Shown: piece by piece, positions 1-10,097 of the stretch
Numbering within the stretch: the first letter of the stretch is position 1
Layout: each line of letters begins with the position of its first letter
Source of the DNA: Levilactobacillus enshiensis
Lineage (GTDB): Bacteria; Bacillota; Bacilli; Lactobacillales; Lactobacillaceae
Assembly (NCBI RefSeq): GCF_007115095.1
Contig: NZ_SULH01000012.1
Span: 50,339 to 114,338 of the forward strand
Direction: 5' to 3'
Length of the DNA: 64,000 nucleotides
Notes under the pieces: model-generated
Seen by the model: only the letters and a program-made list of their open reading frames with translations
The model's database searches: none
Told to the model about the DNA's origin: nothing
Position numbers and translations under genes: made by a program

Positions 1-71
1 GCGCATCGCCAGCACTAGAATTTCTTAGCGAATTTTCACAAAGTCCTCCGCAAGACGTTCAGATTACGTGC

Positions 72-77
72 TATAAT
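72..77 (+). promoter_or_regulatory. -10 box of the permease gene
   Basis: A perfect TATAAT lies 42 bases upstream of the proposed TTG start. No convincing -35 box is visible. Its position means that a longer reading frame beginning at 80 would start at or before the transcription start, which supports the downstream start at 119. Confidence 0.5.
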
Positions 78-118
78 GATTGAATCAGTCATTTGAGAGC
101 AGAGAGAGGAGTTTTACC

Positions 119-1435
119 TTGGCAAAGGAGTTACGCCGTGAAATCGGCACGTTTACCGCCCTAGCGACCGTCATGGGGACCGTTATCGGTGGCGGGGTAT
201 TCTTTAAAACGGCTAGTGTAGTGGCTGCCAACCACTCCGCTAATATGACCCTCGCCGCCTGGATTCTAGGTGGCCTCCTGACTATCTGTGCGGGTCTGAC
301 CAGCGCGGAACTTGCAGCAGCTATTCCACGAACTGGTGGTGCCATGCGGTATCTCGAGTACGCCTATGGCAAGCCCGTGGGTTTCTTGATGGGCTGGGCA
401 CAGATGTTGGTCTACTACCCCGCCAATATCGCCGCACTGTCGATCATCTTTGGCGTGCAGTTTGTCGCCCTCTTCCATCTGGCAGCGGCTTGGCAGTTAC
501 CGGTCGCCGTGCTGTGTGGTCTCAGCATTACCGGCCTCAACTTTCTGGGGGCCAAAGTCGGTGGGACCGTTCAGTCCATCGCCTTAATCTTTAAATTAAT
601 TCCCATCATCGTTATTGTCATCTTTGGGCTCTTTGCCCCTGCACAGACGACCATTCAGCTTTGGCCGATTACCACCGGTGATCATATCGGCTGGGGAAGT
701 GCTTTTTCTTCCAGCCTGTTGGCGACCATGTTCGCCTATGACGGTTGGATCAACATTGGTAACATTGCTGGCGAGATGAAGCATCCGGAGCGTGACCTGC
801 CCCGGGCCATCGTCTTAGGACTGGCCCTGATCACCGTGGTCTACACGCTGATCAACCTGGTCTTCTTGAAGACCTTACCGATCGACCTGATCGCTGGGAA
901 TCAAAATGCGGCGGCCGATGCCTCCATGAAACTGTTTGGTCAATTTGGTGGCAAATTAGTCACCATCGGGATTCTCGTCTCCGTTTACGGTGCGATCAAC
1001 GGGTACACATTGACTGGAATGCGGGTGCCGTTTGCCATGGCAGAAGAGGACAGTTTGCCCTTCTCTAAATATTTTCGGCGGCTTTCACCGCGGACCTACG
1101 TGCCCTACTTTGCCGGGAGCGTTCAGTTTGGGATTGCCCTGATTATGATGTTCATGGGTAATTTTGATGTCTTGACCGATATGCTGGTCTTCGTCATGTG
1201 GGTCTTCAACTGTCTCATCTTCCTGGCCGTATTCAAGCTACGCCACCAAAACCCTGAGCTTAACCGCCCTTACAAAGTTCCGGGCTATCCGGTAATCCCG
1301 TTAATTGCGCTAGTTGGTGGCATTTTCATTCTCGTTACCACTTTAGTGACCGAAACGGGGCTGGCCGTGACTGGACTCGCCCTCACCGCAATTGGCTTGC
1401 CCATTTACTTCTGGCATCAAAAACGCTTAAACTAA
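119..1435 (+). CDS. APC-family amino acid permease
   Basis: Predicted 12-helix amino-acid transporter of the APC superfamily (438 residues), in the cytoplasmic membrane. The N-terminus carries the family's glycine-rich first helix (motif GTVIGGGVFF), followed by alternating hydrophobic segments to the C-terminus. Overall it resembles SteT/YfnA-type exchangers; the substrate cannot be read from sequence. I place the start at the TTG at 119, because AGGAG sits 7 bases before it and the -10 box at 72-77 lies upstream. The gene is monocistronic and is followed by a strong terminator. Family call is firm; substrate unknown. Confidence 0.85.
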   Translation: MAKELRREIGTFTALATVMGTVIGGGVFFKTASVVAANHSANMTLAAWILGGLLTICAGLTSAELAAAIPRTGGAMRYLEYAYGKPVGFLMGWAQMLVYYPANIAALSIIFGVQFVALFHLAAAWQLPVAVLCGLSITGLNFLGAKVGGTVQSIALIFKLIPIIVIVIFGLFAPAQTTIQLWPITTGDHIGWGSAFSSSLLATMFAYDGWINIGNIAGEMKHPERDLPRAIVLGLALITVVYTLINLVFLKTLPIDLIAGNQNAAADASMKLFGQFGGKLVTIGILVSVYGAINGYTLTGMRVPFAMAEEDSLPFSKYFRRLSPRTYVPYFAGSVQFGIALIMMFMGNFDVLTDMLVFVMWVFNCLIFLAVFKLRHQNPELNRPYKVPGYPVIPLIALVGGIFILVTTLVTETGLAVTGLALTAIGLPIYFWHQKRLN

Positions 1436-1437
1436 AA

Positions 1438-1486
1438 AAATAAAATCACCGTCACTGACAATTTTATCAGTGAACGGTGATTTTTT
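1438..1486. terminator. bidirectional terminator
   Basis: A long near-perfect stem (AATCACCGTcACTGA with TCAGTgaACGGTGATT) is flanked by A-rich and T-rich runs. It closes the permease gene. Confidence 0.85.
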
Positions 1487-1494
1487 ATTTGCGA

Positions 1495-1619
1495 ACTAAA
1501 GTTCCGAAGTACGGCTCAAGCCTGTTCTACCAGCAAAAGTGACCGTAAACTTAAACAACTTGGTGGTCTGGGCGCCTTACAGCCGGAGTGCGCCCAATTT
1601 AAACTACTTTAACGGGGCT
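1495..1619 (+). mobile_element. internally deleted copy C of the non-coding element
   Basis: The left part (1496-1540, around AAAGTTCCGAAGTAC and GCCTGTTCTACCAGCAA) matches the left end of the elements at 12424 and 44728. The right part (CCTTACAGCCGGAGTGC then GCCCAATTTA, about 1574-1602) matches their right third. The roughly 350-bp centre with the hairpins is missing, and the terminal inverted repeats have decayed. It ends directly at the stop codon of the converging gshA-like gene. Confidence 0.5.
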
Positions 1620-1620
1620 T

Positions 1621-3138
1621 CTAATAGTGCAAGGGCGCTGGTAACGGTGGTAAGTCTGGGAACAACTGCCGTAACCGTTTGTCTGGGTCGGCGACCTTGG
1701 TATCACGATCCTGTAAGACCTGAGTGACCCCATCGAAAGTGAACATCAGCAAGTCATCGCCGTCTTCATCCCGGACCTGGAAGAACCGAATGCCATCTTG
1801 CATGGCAACCAGCACAAACCGTTGTGCGTAGTCACTCAACTGCTTGAGCCGGGGCAACAACTGGTCAGTACCTAGTCGTTCATGATACCAGCGACGAGCA
1901 ACAGCCTGACCGTATGTCATCAGGCTATCCTGCTCGACGTGTGCCATCAGCTTGGCCGCTGGTGTCAACTCAGGATGCATCAAGACCTCTTCAAGATCAT
2001 CAATGACCCCCCATTGCTCCGTATGGGCCTGTAGCTGATCGGCCATCGCTCGCATTTCCTTAAAAACACGTTCACCGGCAGCCTGATATTGTGTCGGTGC
2101 TAGTGGATTCTCTAAGGCGACTGCCTGGTTCTGATCCCGTGCGGCACCTAAGGCCGTGTTTAAATCATCGGGGAGATTCCGCGTCAACAAGTAGATCATG
2201 AAAATCTTCAAGAAGTACAGGGCGTGCCGGCTAACACCATTGGCAGTAAACGGCGTGTTGTCAAAATCGCGTAGCTCAAGGTATTGAATGCCGCCGGTCA
2301 AAAAGTCGCGGGCATTCCCCTGCCCTTTGAGGCGAACTGGTCCATAAAACTCATGGGCGGAGAAGTAAGTCCCATTGTCGATCAAACGTTGTAACTGCGT
2401 CAGATGGGCTGGCAACGAAGCGTACGTCACCTGTTCTTGGGGAAAGTTCACGAAACCATAGCGACTATTGCGAATACTCCGCACTGGCCGCTTTAACGCG
2501 TCCGGTACCGTTTCAAAGAAGCCCTTTTCGGCAATTGGACTTGCCCCAAAGAGATAGGTCAATAGCCACTGGTAACGCACAAAGTTTTGGGTGATCCGGA
2601 AGTACAAGGCGTTTTTAAAGCCGACTAGTGAATCAAATTCCTTAGTATAGTGACTGTAAAGCCGATGAATAACGGGATCTGGCAAACTGTAATTGACGTG
2701 AACCCCCGTCAAACAGCCATGTTGAATGCCATATTTTTTCAGTAAATACTCCCGGTACGGCCGAATGGCGGGACGATCAAAGTGACCGGCCACAAATTTT
2801 AGATCGTCGGGATCCATCACCGGCGGCATACTCAACGGCCAAATTCGGTCGTCTCCTTCGAGTGACCGATAGACCACCGTTTGCAAGGTATCTAATTGAT
2901 CCAGCGTCCCCCCAATATTAGGGTTGGGATCGGTGATGACCTCCAACTGTGTTTCAGTAAAGTCCGTTTGAAGATATGGGTGAAAGGTCCGTGACCCCAG
3001 CTTACTTGGATGGGGCTGGCGACTCAACCGACCATGCTGGTCAATTCGCTGTTCTTCAATTTCAAGCCCCACGAGACTGTGATAAAGTTGTTCTGATAAG
3101 TTCTCTTCGCGAATAACCGCTAATAAATTGTCTAGCAT
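1621..3138 (-). CDS. gshA: glutamate-cysteine ligase
   Basis: Catalyses ATP-dependent joining of L-glutamate and L-cysteine to gamma-glutamylcysteine, the first step of glutathione synthesis, in the cytosol. The 505-residue protein matches the N-terminal ligase part of Firmicute GshA/GshF: LVGLEIEEQRI near residue 25, a TQLEVITDPNPN segment near 65 and GVHVNYSLPD near 150. It has no C-terminal ATP-grasp domain, so it is not the bifunctional GshF, and no glutathione synthetase lies in the window. The ATG is preceded by a GGGGA ribosome site and a recognisable promoter. The product may be gamma-glutamylcysteine itself, or a separate GshB may exist elsewhere. Confidence 0.85.
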   Translation of the reverse strand: MLDNLLAVIREENLSEQLYHSLVGLEIEEQRIDQHGRLSRQPHPSKLGSRTFHPYLQTDFTETQLEVITDPNPNIGGTLDQLDTLQTVVYRSLEGDDRIWPLSMPPVMDPDDLKFVAGHFDRPAIRPYREYLLKKYGIQHGCLTGVHVNYSLPDPVIHRLYSHYTKEFDSLVGFKNALYFRITQNFVRYQWLLTYLFGASPIAEKGFFETVPDALKRPVRSIRNSRYGFVNFPQEQVTYASLPAHLTQLQRLIDNGTYFSAHEFYGPVRLKGQGNARDFLTGGIQYLELRDFDNTPFTANGVSRHALYFLKIFMIYLLTRNLPDDLNTALGAARDQNQAVALENPLAPTQYQAAGERVFKEMRAMADQLQAHTEQWGVIDDLEEVLMHPELTPAAKLMAHVEQDSLMTYGQAVARRWYHERLGTDQLLPRLKQLSDYAQRFVLVAMQDGIRFFQVRDEDGDDLLMFTFDGVTQVLQDRDTKVADPDKRLRQLFPDLPPLPAPLHY

Positions 3139-3161
3139 GGCGGCAACATCCCCTGACCTTC

Positions 3162-3190
3162 AATATGATTAACTTAACCTAAAGTGTAAA
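3162..3190 (-). promoter_or_regulatory. promoter of gshA
   Basis: On the minus strand TTTACA (3190-3185) and CATATT (3167-3162) are separated by 17 bases. They lie about 24 bases upstream of the ATG at 3138. Confidence 0.45.
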
Positions 3191-3452
3191 CAAAAACAGG
3201 CGTTCTGTCACTGATATTGTTCGAATTTTTACAAAAAAAGTCAGTTCTGACAAATCGCTAGCTAGCCAGCGCCTTTAACCTTTCAGTCGTCAACTTACTA
3301 TCCCCTAATTTTTCGGCCCCAGACTTTCTACGCTAACGATAAGCCATGCCCAACTTTCCCCCCTGATCGACCCAGACCAAACAAATACCCCCGATCCACA
3401 AAGGACCAGGGGCACTTGCTGCAGAACAGCTCAGCTAGTTTCTAATTTCCAC
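3191..3452. other. intergenic region with weak terminator
   Basis: No gene seen. Near 3384-3412 an imperfect hairpin of CCCC/GGGG-type arms, read on the minus strand and followed by TATTTGTTT, could terminate the deo-pdp operon; the U-tract is poor. Confidence 0.3.
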
Positions 3453-4751
3453 TTACCGAACCGTTTCGTGAATCAGCGTAAATGGTTCTGCTGAGTCACT
3501 AATTTCAATGTTGTCGTATAACCGCTTCTTGATATCTTCAACATCTTCGCGGTTACTGTAGATGGTCAACAAGGTGTCGCCTTCCTTGACAGCATCGCCA
3601 ACCTTCTTATTCATCATGATACCAACGGCATAATCAAGCTTGTCGTCAGCCTTTTGCCGGCCGCCACCAAGCAGCATGCTGGCAATACCCATTTCATCAG
3701 CTTCGACCTTGCTAACGACCCCACTAGCCTTGGCTGGTAGCGGAATCTTGTATTTGGCTTGTGGCATGATTTCTGGGTGGTCGATCACGCTACGGTCGCC
3801 ACCTTGAGCTTCAACCATATCCCCAAACTTCTTCAGTGCGGAACCATCAGTAATGGTCTTTTCACACATTGCCCGGGCTTCATCCAACGTCTTCGCCTTA
3901 CCGGACATCACAACCATGTGTGACCCTAACGTCAAGACTAAGTCGGTGATGTCAGCTGGTGCTTCGCCCTTCAACAGGTCGATAGATTCTTTGATTTCCA
4001 AAGCGTTCCCAATGGCATTCCCCAGCGGTTGATTCATATCGGAAATGATGGCCATGCAGTCCATACCAACCCCTTTACCGATACCAACTAAGGCCTTGGC
4101 CAATTCACGAGAGTCATCTAAGGTCTTCATGAAGGCACCAGCACCGGTCTTCACATCAATAACTAAAGCGTCAGTCCCGGAAGCAATCTTCTTACTCATG
4201 ATGGAGCTGGCAATCAATGGAATTGAGTCCACGGTGTCCGTCACGTCACGCAGGGCATAGATCTTCTTGTCAGCAGGGGCAATGTTCCCGGTAGCCCCAA
4301 CAATGGCTAAGCCTTTGTCCTTAACTTGTTCGATAAAAGCATCTTCGCTGATTTCAACTTGGTATCCTGGAATCGCTTCCAATTTATCCAACGTCCCACC
4401 AGTGTGGCCCAGGCCACGACCAGAGATCATGGGTACGGGGATTCCTAATGCCGCAACGATTGGCGCTAGCGGAATACTCGTTTTGTCCCCAACACCACCG
4501 GTTGAGTGCTTGTCGACCTTCATGCCAGGAATGCTGGACAGGTCCAAGTGGTCCCCGGACTTCATCATCGCCATGGTGAGCTCTGAGCGTTCAGCGTCCG
4601 TCATGTCCTTGAAGTAAGTTGCCATCAGAAAGGCACTCGTTTGGTAATCAGGAATCTCACCGGAAACGACGCCATCAACAAACGTCTGGATTTCTTCCTT
4701 AGTTAATTCGCCACCGTTACGTTTCTTATCAATAATATCAACCATTCTCAT
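3453..4751 (-). CDS. pdp: pyrimidine-nucleoside phosphorylase
   Basis: Phosphorolysis of thymidine, deoxyuridine and uridine to the free base plus (deoxy)ribose-1-phosphate in the cytosol. The 432 residues match the usual length. The family signature around residues 80-125 is visible ([12 protein letters not shown], then [16 protein letters not shown]), as is the C-terminal domain with its GGGRQ segment. It is the last gene of the deo operon, 41 bases after the regulator. A GGAGTGG ribosome site precedes the first ATG. Confidence 0.93.
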   Translation of the reverse strand: MRMVDIIDKKRNGGELTKEEIQTFVDGVVSGEIPDYQTSAFLMATYFKDMTDAERSELTMAMMKSGDHLDLSSIPGMKVDKHSTGGVGDKTSIPLAPIVAALGIPVPMISGRGLGHTGGTLDKLEAIPGYQVEISEDAFIEQVKDKGLAIVGATGNIAPADKKIYALRDVTDTVDSIPLIASSIMSKKIASGTDALVIDVKTGAGAFMKTLDDSRELAKALVGIGKGVGMDCMAIISDMNQPLGNAIGNALEIKESIDLLKGEAPADITDLVLTLGSHMVVMSGKAKTLDEARAMCEKTITDGSALKKFGDMVEAQGGDRSVIDHPEIMPQAKYKIPLPAKASGVVSKVEADEMGIASMLLGGGRQKADDKLDYAVGIMMNKKVGDAVKEGDTLLTIYSNREDVEDIKKRLYDNIEISDSAEPFTLIHETVR

Positions 4752-4792
4752 AATTAAGCCACTCCATTTCTAAGTCAGTGACATCACCGGCG

Positions 4793-5749
4793 TTAAGCCG
4801 ACGGTGTGACCTTCAGTAGTTGTGTTGCTGCGTGTTGATCGATGATGAGGCAGTTCGGGTAGCCGCCGAGTAAGGCCGCTTTAATTGCCGGAACCTTAGC
4901 ATCGCCGGCTGCCACTAAAATTGAATGTTCCTTTTCACGTAAACTATCGAGGTTAATGCCAATTGTCCGTTGATTTAACTGCTGATCGACGATTTCACCA
5001 TTTTCGTCTATGTAGCGGGAGAAGATATCTCCCACAGCATGATCCTGTAGAAACTGTTTTTCTTGTTCTTGCAGGTAGCCTAGCTGAAAAACCAATGCGG
5101 TATTGCGCACGGTACCTACCGAGTAAATCGCAATATTGGCCCGTTCACCCAACTTCAGGAGGTACTGGATGTGCCGTTCAGCTTCCACCAATTCCTTAGT
5201 TTGTTGGTGGTCAAAGATGACCGGTAGTGGCAAGTACTGGGGCACCGCGTGAAAGGCATTGGCAAAGGCGTCGATGCTTTCGTACGCGTACGTGTGCTCC
5301 GTGGAATAACTCACGCTTCCTTTGAGTTGAATCACCTCGACGCCCGTGAGCGTGTCTGGCTGTAAATTGGAACCAATGGCATAGATGGTCTTGCCCCAAC
5401 CGATCCCGATGACGTCATGTTCTGTCACGATGTCCTCCAGATAGCGAGCGGCATATTGTCCAACCGCGTTGAGCAGCTCACTGGCTGCCGTTAACTGCGT
5501 TGGGACCACGTGTACCTCAATCTGATAGGCCCGTTTCAACGCCCGTTCTAGTGTCTGCACGTCTTGAACGGGATCGACGATTTGAATTCGTACCAATCCC
5601 TGTTCCCGTGCAAACTGCAGGAGCCGTGAAACGGTTGGTCGGGAAATCCCTAACTTTTGGGCAATCTGGCTTTGACTCTGGTCGCCTTGGTAATACATCT
5701 TAGCGACGGTCAGTCCTTGTGCCAACCGTTGTTCCGTCGTCTCTGCCAT
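4793..5749 (-). CDS. deoR: SorC/DeoR-type deoxyribonucleoside regulator
   Basis: Predicted repressor of the deo operon. Residues 20-60 form a helix-turn-helix (QSQIAQKLGISRPTVSRLL). The rest is a SorC-type sugar-phosphate-binding domain with a GIGWGKTIYAIG loop. In Bacillus the homologue is released by deoxyribose-5-phosphate. The gene sits inside the operon it probably controls, between deoD and pdp, which makes autoregulation likely. It is unrelated to the E. coli DeoR family despite the name. Confidence 0.85.
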   Translation of the reverse strand: MAETTEQRLAQGLTVAKMYYQGDQSQSQIAQKLGISRPTVSRLLQFAREQGLVRIQIVDPVQDVQTLERALKRAYQIEVHVVPTQLTAASELLNAVGQYAARYLEDIVTEHDVIGIGWGKTIYAIGSNLQPDTLTGVEVIQLKGSVSYSTEHTYAYESIDAFANAFHAVPQYLPLPVIFDHQQTKELVEAERHIQYLLKLGERANIAIYSVGTVRNTALVFQLGYLQEQEKQFLQDHAVGDIFSRYIDENGEIVDQQLNQRTIGINLDSLREKEHSILVAAGDAKVPAIKAALLGGYPNCLIIDQHAATQLLKVTPSA

Positions 5750-5825
5750 GGTCTTGCCCCCCTCACTTTTTATTTATGAACAAACCAGCGGGTACGGTCA
5801 TGATTGTCCGCACCCGCCAGGTTGA

Positions 5826-6533
5826 TTACGCTTTAACGGCTGTGTCTAAGGCAACCTTGATCATATCGTTAAATGACTTTTCCCGTTCTTCGGGACTCGT
5901 TGATTCACCAGTAATCAAATGGTTACTAATGGTTAAGACGGACAATGCCCGCACGTGGTACTTTGCAGCTAACATGAAGAGGGCTGCAGATTCCATTTCC
6001 GTTGCGATAATCCCGTAGTCAATCAGCTTCTGCCGATCCATTTCATCATTATAGAAACGATCCTCAGCTAAGATATTACCGACTTTAACCGGAATCTTCA
6101 GGTCTTGGGCAACGTGGTAAGCAGTGTCCAGCAGACCAAAGTCACTGATTGGGGCGTAGTAGATGCCACCGCCAAACGTGTTGTGAATGATTGAAGAATC
6201 CGTCGTAGCGCCTTGTGCCAAGACCACGTCACGCACGTGGACATCTGGGCTCATCCCACCCGAAGTGCCGACCCGGAATAAGGTTTTAACGCCATATTCG
6301 TTGATCAGTTCGTTGGTGTAAATGGAGATTGAAGGAATCCCCATCCCGGTCCCTTGAACGGAGATCCGTTTGCCCTTGTAAGTCCCGGTGTAGCCGAAGC
6401 AGTTCCGAACCTTGTTGTAGCAAACAGGATTTTCCAAGAAGGTTTCCGCAATGTACTTTGCCCGTAATGGATCACCTGGCATCAAAACAGTATCAGCAAT
6501 TTCGCCCATTTTCGCTTCAATATGGTTACTCAT
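5826..6533 (-). CDS. deoD: purine-nucleoside phosphorylase
   Basis: Cleaves purine (deoxy)nucleosides with phosphate. At 235 residues it matches the hexameric bacterial DeoD type: early [13 protein letters not shown] motif (phosphate site), [12 protein letters not shown] near 60, and [10 protein letters not shown] near 180 for the ribose site. It follows deoB by 31 bases in the same operon, with an AGGAGG ribosome site. Confidence 0.95.
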   Translation of the reverse strand: MSNHIEAKMGEIADTVLMPGDPLRAKYIAETFLENPVCYNKVRNCFGYTGTYKGKRISVQGTGMGIPSISIYTNELINEYGVKTLFRVGTSGGMSPDVHVRDVVLAQGATTDSSIIHNTFGGGIYYAPISDFGLLDTAYHVAQDLKIPVKVGNILAEDRFYNDEMDRQKLIDYGIIATEMESAALFMLAAKYHVRALSVLTISNHLITGESTSPEEREKSFNDMIKVALDTAVKA

Positions 6534-6564
6534 GATTAGTTCCTCCTAAAATGGTTGTGGTTAA

Positions 6565-7752
6565 CTATTTCAAGTCTGCTAAGAAACTGTGGCCTTCACC
6601 GTTACCAGCCACGCCAAAGTTGTCTAAGACGGTTGCTCCGAAATCAGCAAATGGTGACCGAACACCTAAGCTCCCGCCTTGCTTGAAGCTTGGTGAGTAA
6701 ACCAGTAATGGTACTTGTTCACGGGTGTGATCTGAACCGGTATAAGTGGGGTCGTTCCCATGGTCGGCGGTGATCATCAAGAGATCATCGTCATTCATGT
6801 TATCCAACACCGTCCCAAGACGCTTGTCAAAGTCCATCAACGCGTTCCCAAAACCTTCTGGGTTCCGCCGGTGACCGTACATCGCATCGAAATCAACTAA
6901 GTTAATGAAGCAAAAGCCAGTGAAGTCTTCAGTCATGACGTGATCAACGTGGTCCATCCCATCCATGTTACTTTCGTTATGGTAACCTTCGTCGATACCA
7001 TGGCCAGAGAAGATATCGTTGATCTTCCCAACACCGACAACGTGAACACCGGCAGCTTGCAGGCGATCCATATCGGTTTCAGCCGTTGGTTCCAACGTAA
7101 AGTCCCGTCGGTTAGCTGTTCGGGTAAAGTGATCGGCATCTGGTCCAACGTAAGGCCGTGCAATGATCCGACCAACTAAGTATTCTGGACCATTAACTAG
7201 TGAGCGCGCATATTCACAGATCTTGTAGAGTTCAGCGAGTGGGATAATATCTTCGTGCGCTGCAATCTGAATAACGGAATCCCCAGAGGTGTAGACGATC
7301 AAGTCGCCCTTTTCCATCTGCTGTTCACCAAGTTCAGCGATAATCTTTGTCCCAGATTCTGGACGGTTACCGATGACCTTGCGACCAGAAAACGCTTCCA
7401 ATTTATCGATGATGTCTTGTGGGAATCCATTCGGGAAGGTACTCAAGGCTTTGCGAACGGGTAAGCCCATCATTTCCCAGTGACCATCCATCGAATCCTT
7501 ACCTGCTGAAATCTCACGCATCTTACCGTAGTAAGCGTGTGGATCGTCAGCCACAGGAACGCCTTCGATAGGCGTATCCCGCAGGTTAGATAACCCAATT
7601 TTAGCTAAGTTAGGCAATGCCAACTTGCCGGCGAAATGGTGTCCAACGTGGCCCAAAGTGTCGGAACCTTCATCGCCATACTTGGCAGCGTCGGGTGCAG
7701 CACCTGCACCGACTGAATCCATAACTAAACCAAAAACTCGTTTGAACTTCAT
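6565..7752 (-). CDS. deoB: phosphopentomutase
   Basis: Interconverts (deoxy)ribose-1-phosphate and 5-phosphate, linking the phosphorylases to DeoC. The 395 residues carry the alkaline-phosphatase-superfamily metal sites: [13 protein letters not shown] at the N-terminus, [13 protein letters not shown] with the phosphorylatable region near 90, and [20 protein letters not shown] near 330. It lies between deoC and deoD with about 30-base gaps. Confidence 0.95.
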   Translation of the reverse strand: MKFKRVFGLVMDSVGAGAAPDAAKYGDEGSDTLGHVGHHFAGKLALPNLAKIGLSNLRDTPIEGVPVADDPHAYYGKMREISAGKDSMDGHWEMMGLPVRKALSTFPNGFPQDIIDKLEAFSGRKVIGNRPESGTKIIAELGEQQMEKGDLIVYTSGDSVIQIAAHEDIIPLAELYKICEYARSLVNGPEYLVGRIIARPYVGPDADHFTRTANRRDFTLEPTAETDMDRLQAAGVHVVGVGKINDIFSGHGIDEGYHNESNMDGMDHVDHVMTEDFTGFCFINLVDFDAMYGHRRNPEGFGNALMDFDKRLGTVLDNMNDDDLLMITADHGNDPTYTGSDHTREQVPLLVYSPSFKQGGSLGVRSPFADFGATVLDNFGVAGNGEGHSFLADLK

Positions 7753-7782
7753 ACCTGTATCCCCGCTTTCACAAATTAAATT

Positions 7783-8472
7783 CTAGTAGCCAGCCTTAGC
7801 ACTTGCAGCGTCACCCGTTAAGATAGCGACCGTGGCACTAACACCTAAACGACTCGCTCCGGCATCGATCATGGCCAGTGCTTCTTCGCGGCTGTGAATA
7901 CCACCTGAAGCCTTAACCCCTAAACGGTCACCGACAGTTTCACGCATCAATTTGACGTCTTCTAACTTGGCGCCAGCAGTGGAGAAGCCAGTGGACGTCT
8001 TCACGAAGTCGGCACCAGCCTTTTCGCTCAATTGGCAACCGCGAACGATTTCTTCCTTCGTTAATAAGCAGGTTTCCAAAATGACTTTGAGCAACTTGCC
8101 CTTGGCATGAACGGCGGTTGCTAAGGCCTTAATGTCAGCTTCGACAACATCATCATTACCAGACTTCAATTCACCAACATTGATGACCATGTCGATTTCT
8201 TCGGCGCCATCATCGATAGCCTTTTCTGCCTCAAAGACCTCACTAGCGGTTGCCATGGCCCCTAGTGGGAACCCAACGACGGCAATTGGATTAACCGTCA
8301 TCCCCTTTAATTGCTCAGTAACGAACGGAATCCAGTAAGAGTTCACACAAACTGAAGCTGTGTTAAATTTTGCAGCTTCGTCACAAGTTTGCTTAATGCT
8401 TGCTTCAGTAGCATCTGCCTTTAAATTAGTGTGGTCCATGTATTTAGCGAGTTGTTCAGTAGTTAATGTCAT
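7783..8472 (-). CDS. deoC: deoxyribose-phosphate aldolase
   Basis: Splits deoxyribose-5-phosphate into glyceraldehyde-3-phosphate and acetaldehyde. The 229 residues show the class I aldolase core: [10 protein letters not shown] near 13, KVILETCLL near 130, and the Schiff-base lysine in [13 protein letters not shown] near 155. It is the first gene of the operon, behind a clear promoter and an AAAGGGG ribosome site. The acetaldehyde released can be reduced to ethanol, a useful electron sink for a heterofermenter. Confidence 0.95.
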   Translation of the reverse strand: MTLTTEQLAKYMDHTNLKADATEASIKQTCDEAAKFNTASVCVNSYWIPFVTEQLKGMTVNPIAVVGFPLGAMATASEVFEAEKAIDDGAEEIDMVINVGELKSGNDDVVEADIKALATAVHAKGKLLKVILETCLLTKEEIVRGCQLSEKAGADFVKTSTGFSTAGAKLEDVKLMRETVGDRLGVKASGGIHSREEALAMIDAGASRLGVSATVAILTGDAASAKAGY

Positions 8473-8502
8473 TGTATGAAACCCCTTTCATTTATCATCA
8501 AT

Positions 8503-8531
8503 AGCATACCGGATTCCTGCACAATTGTAAA
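8503..8531 (-). promoter_or_regulatory. deo operon promoter
   Basis: Minus strand TTTACA (8531-8526), 17-base spacer, TATGCT (8508-8503). The start would lie near 8496, about 24 bases before the deoC ATG. Confidence 0.6.
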
Positions 8532-8720
8532 GGCCTTTTCTGCACTTCCGTTCAACAACCCCCTGAATTGTGTAATACCGCACAAATAGTTTACAGCATT
8601 TTGGGTTTATCGTTTTACTAAGCACATTCCTACAACCACAGCGTTTTCGTGAGTTTGGGGTCACCAAACTAGTTAACCTGATTGACCCTAAACCCACTCG
8701 ATTTGTTTAGCAAAAAATTT
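8532..8720. other. upstream region of deo operon
   Basis: No gene seen. The stretch presumably holds the operator of the SorC-type regulator, but I could not pick out a convincing repeat. Confidence 0.3.
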
Positions 8721-8757
8721 TTCAAAAAAATATCGCCTTGGAGCTGCTCCTCGGCGA
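8721..8757 (-). terminator. terminator of the small XRE gene
   Basis: On the minus strand a TCGCC...GGCGA stem with an inner GGAGC/GCTCC stem runs into T7 and further Ts. Confidence 0.7.
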
Positions 8758-8816
8758 CGGTGATCCTAATTCTGTTTTTGTAACCGGATCAGCCCGGTCC
8801 CCCCTAGAACGCCTAC

Positions 8817-9062
8817 TTAGTTCCTAGTCGCCCGTTGACGCAAAGAACGAATAAAATCGTTTTTCTTGCCAAAAAAAAGGACGGCCTTAGGAATTTGATA
8901 GAGTTGAGATAGGCGTTCGATGGTGGCTAAACCTAGGTTGGAGCTATCACGCTCCCAGGATGCCAACGTTTGATAGTGAATACCCAAACGTGCCGCAGCC
9001 TCTTTTTGCGAGTACCCCGCATTGTGGCGAGCAGCGTCAAGTGTAATCTGCACTTTCTCCAT
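8817..9062 (-). CDS. small XRE-family helix-turn-helix protein
   Basis: An 81-residue DNA-binding protein that is almost entirely one XRE/Cro domain (ARHNAGYSQKEAAARLG, then YQTLASWERDSSNLG), with a short basic tail. The start is set at the ATG at 9062, which has AGGAGG 8 bases upstream. Target unknown. It is monocistronic, with its own terminator. Confidence 0.8.
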   Translation of the reverse strand: MEKVQITLDAARHNAGYSQKEAAARLGIHYQTLASWERDSSNLGLATIERLSQLYQIPKAVLFFGKKNDFIRSLRQRATRN

Positions 9063-9577
9063 CACGCACACCTCCTTACAAACACTTTTGTATATTAAGC
9101 GAGTTTATTCGTTTTGTCAATTACTTTCAGCAGTTAATCAACTAATTAAGTTTGCTTGCATGCAATCTATTCGTTATAATGACGACAGCGGATTATTTCC
9201 TAGTCTGGAAAATGCGGTTTCCGGGTCACATAAATGACGACTCATCGTTCACGACCAATCTTGCGAATAGCCTCACATTTAGCGTCTTTTTCCAAGCACT
9301 GGTCGTAAGCAATTTGCTGTTATATTCCCTATTTATATGTTTTACTTGACCAAACTAAGGGTGCAAGGGCTTTCGCCATTAATTAATTTTTCATAGGTAA
9401 TGGATGCCACTAATTGGTGGCTACAATTGACAACTGCTGTCACAAAATCCGTATCGTTTGTGAACTAACTATCCGAACTGAAGTTAGTTTTTAATTTTAT
9501 ACAAGCGATTGGCTCTGTCCAAACCTAGCCATCAACAAAGCTTTAAACCCATACTTATACGTAAAGGAGTGAGTGCA
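9063..9577. other. gene-free region with an orphan promoter
   Basis: No convincing gene in 515 bases. TTGCTT (9152-9157) and TATAAT (9175-9180), 17 bases apart on the plus strand, form a good promoter. No open frame with a ribosome site follows closely, so it may drive the XRE gene at 9578 with a long leader, or a small RNA. Confidence 0.35.
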
Positions 9578-9934
9578 GTGCCCCGCCATGAACTATCTTC
9601 ATTTGAAAAAAATATTCGCCGACTTATTGCTCAGAATCTCAAAACGGCCTCACGGGGCATGACCCAGGGCGACCTTGCCGCCAAAACCGGCATTCCCTCC
9701 TCAACACTTTCGGGATATTTCGCACAACGATCAACCCCCAGCCCAGAGAACGTCCAGCTACTCGCTGACATCCTCGGTGTACATAAATCGGCTATCGATC
9801 CTCGTTTCAGTGACACCCTGTTCACTCAAGATGCCGCGTTCGATGTCGCTTATCTACAACTGACGCCCAGCCGACAATTAGCCGTTCGCCTCTTCGCTCA
9901 GGAGCAGCTCAAACAACAGAACCAAGAATCATAA
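9578..9934 (+). CDS. XRE-family regulator
   Basis: A 118-residue helix-turn-helix protein. The domain at residues 10-65 reads FEKNIRRLIAQNL, then GMTQGDLAAKTGIPSSTLSGYF, and ends in LADILGVHKSAIDP. A short alpha-helical tail follows. The start is a GTG at 9578, because AAAGGAG lies 11 bases upstream; an upstream in-frame ATG at 9509 lacks a ribosome site. Phage-repressor-like in style, but no phage genes are nearby. Confidence 0.75.
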   Translation: MPRHELSSFEKNIRRLIAQNLKTASRGMTQGDLAAKTGIPSSTLSGYFAQRSTPSPENVQLLADILGVHKSAIDPRFSDTLFTQDAAFDVAYLQLTPSRQLAVRLFAQEQLKQQNQES

Positions 9935-9982
9935 AAGTAGTAACGCGGTGACCGATTGGGTCGCGGCGTTACTACTTTTTTT
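9934..9982 (+). terminator. terminator of the XRE gene
   Basis: Stem AAAGTAGTAACGC / GCGTTACTACTTT followed by a T-run; it overlaps the stop codon. Confidence 0.85.
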
Positions 9983-10097
9983 ACCAAATTTAAGTTAGAT
10001 TTTTGCCTCAAAAATAAAGTTCAATTTCTGAATAAACCTAACCCGCCACGCTCTACCATAACAACAATCGCCTGTGCACTCAGGTTACGCGATACCC

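Noticed and set aside
9152..9349. Small membrane-like peptide downstream of the orphan promoter
   Set aside because: The frame has no ribosome site and includes the promoter itself.
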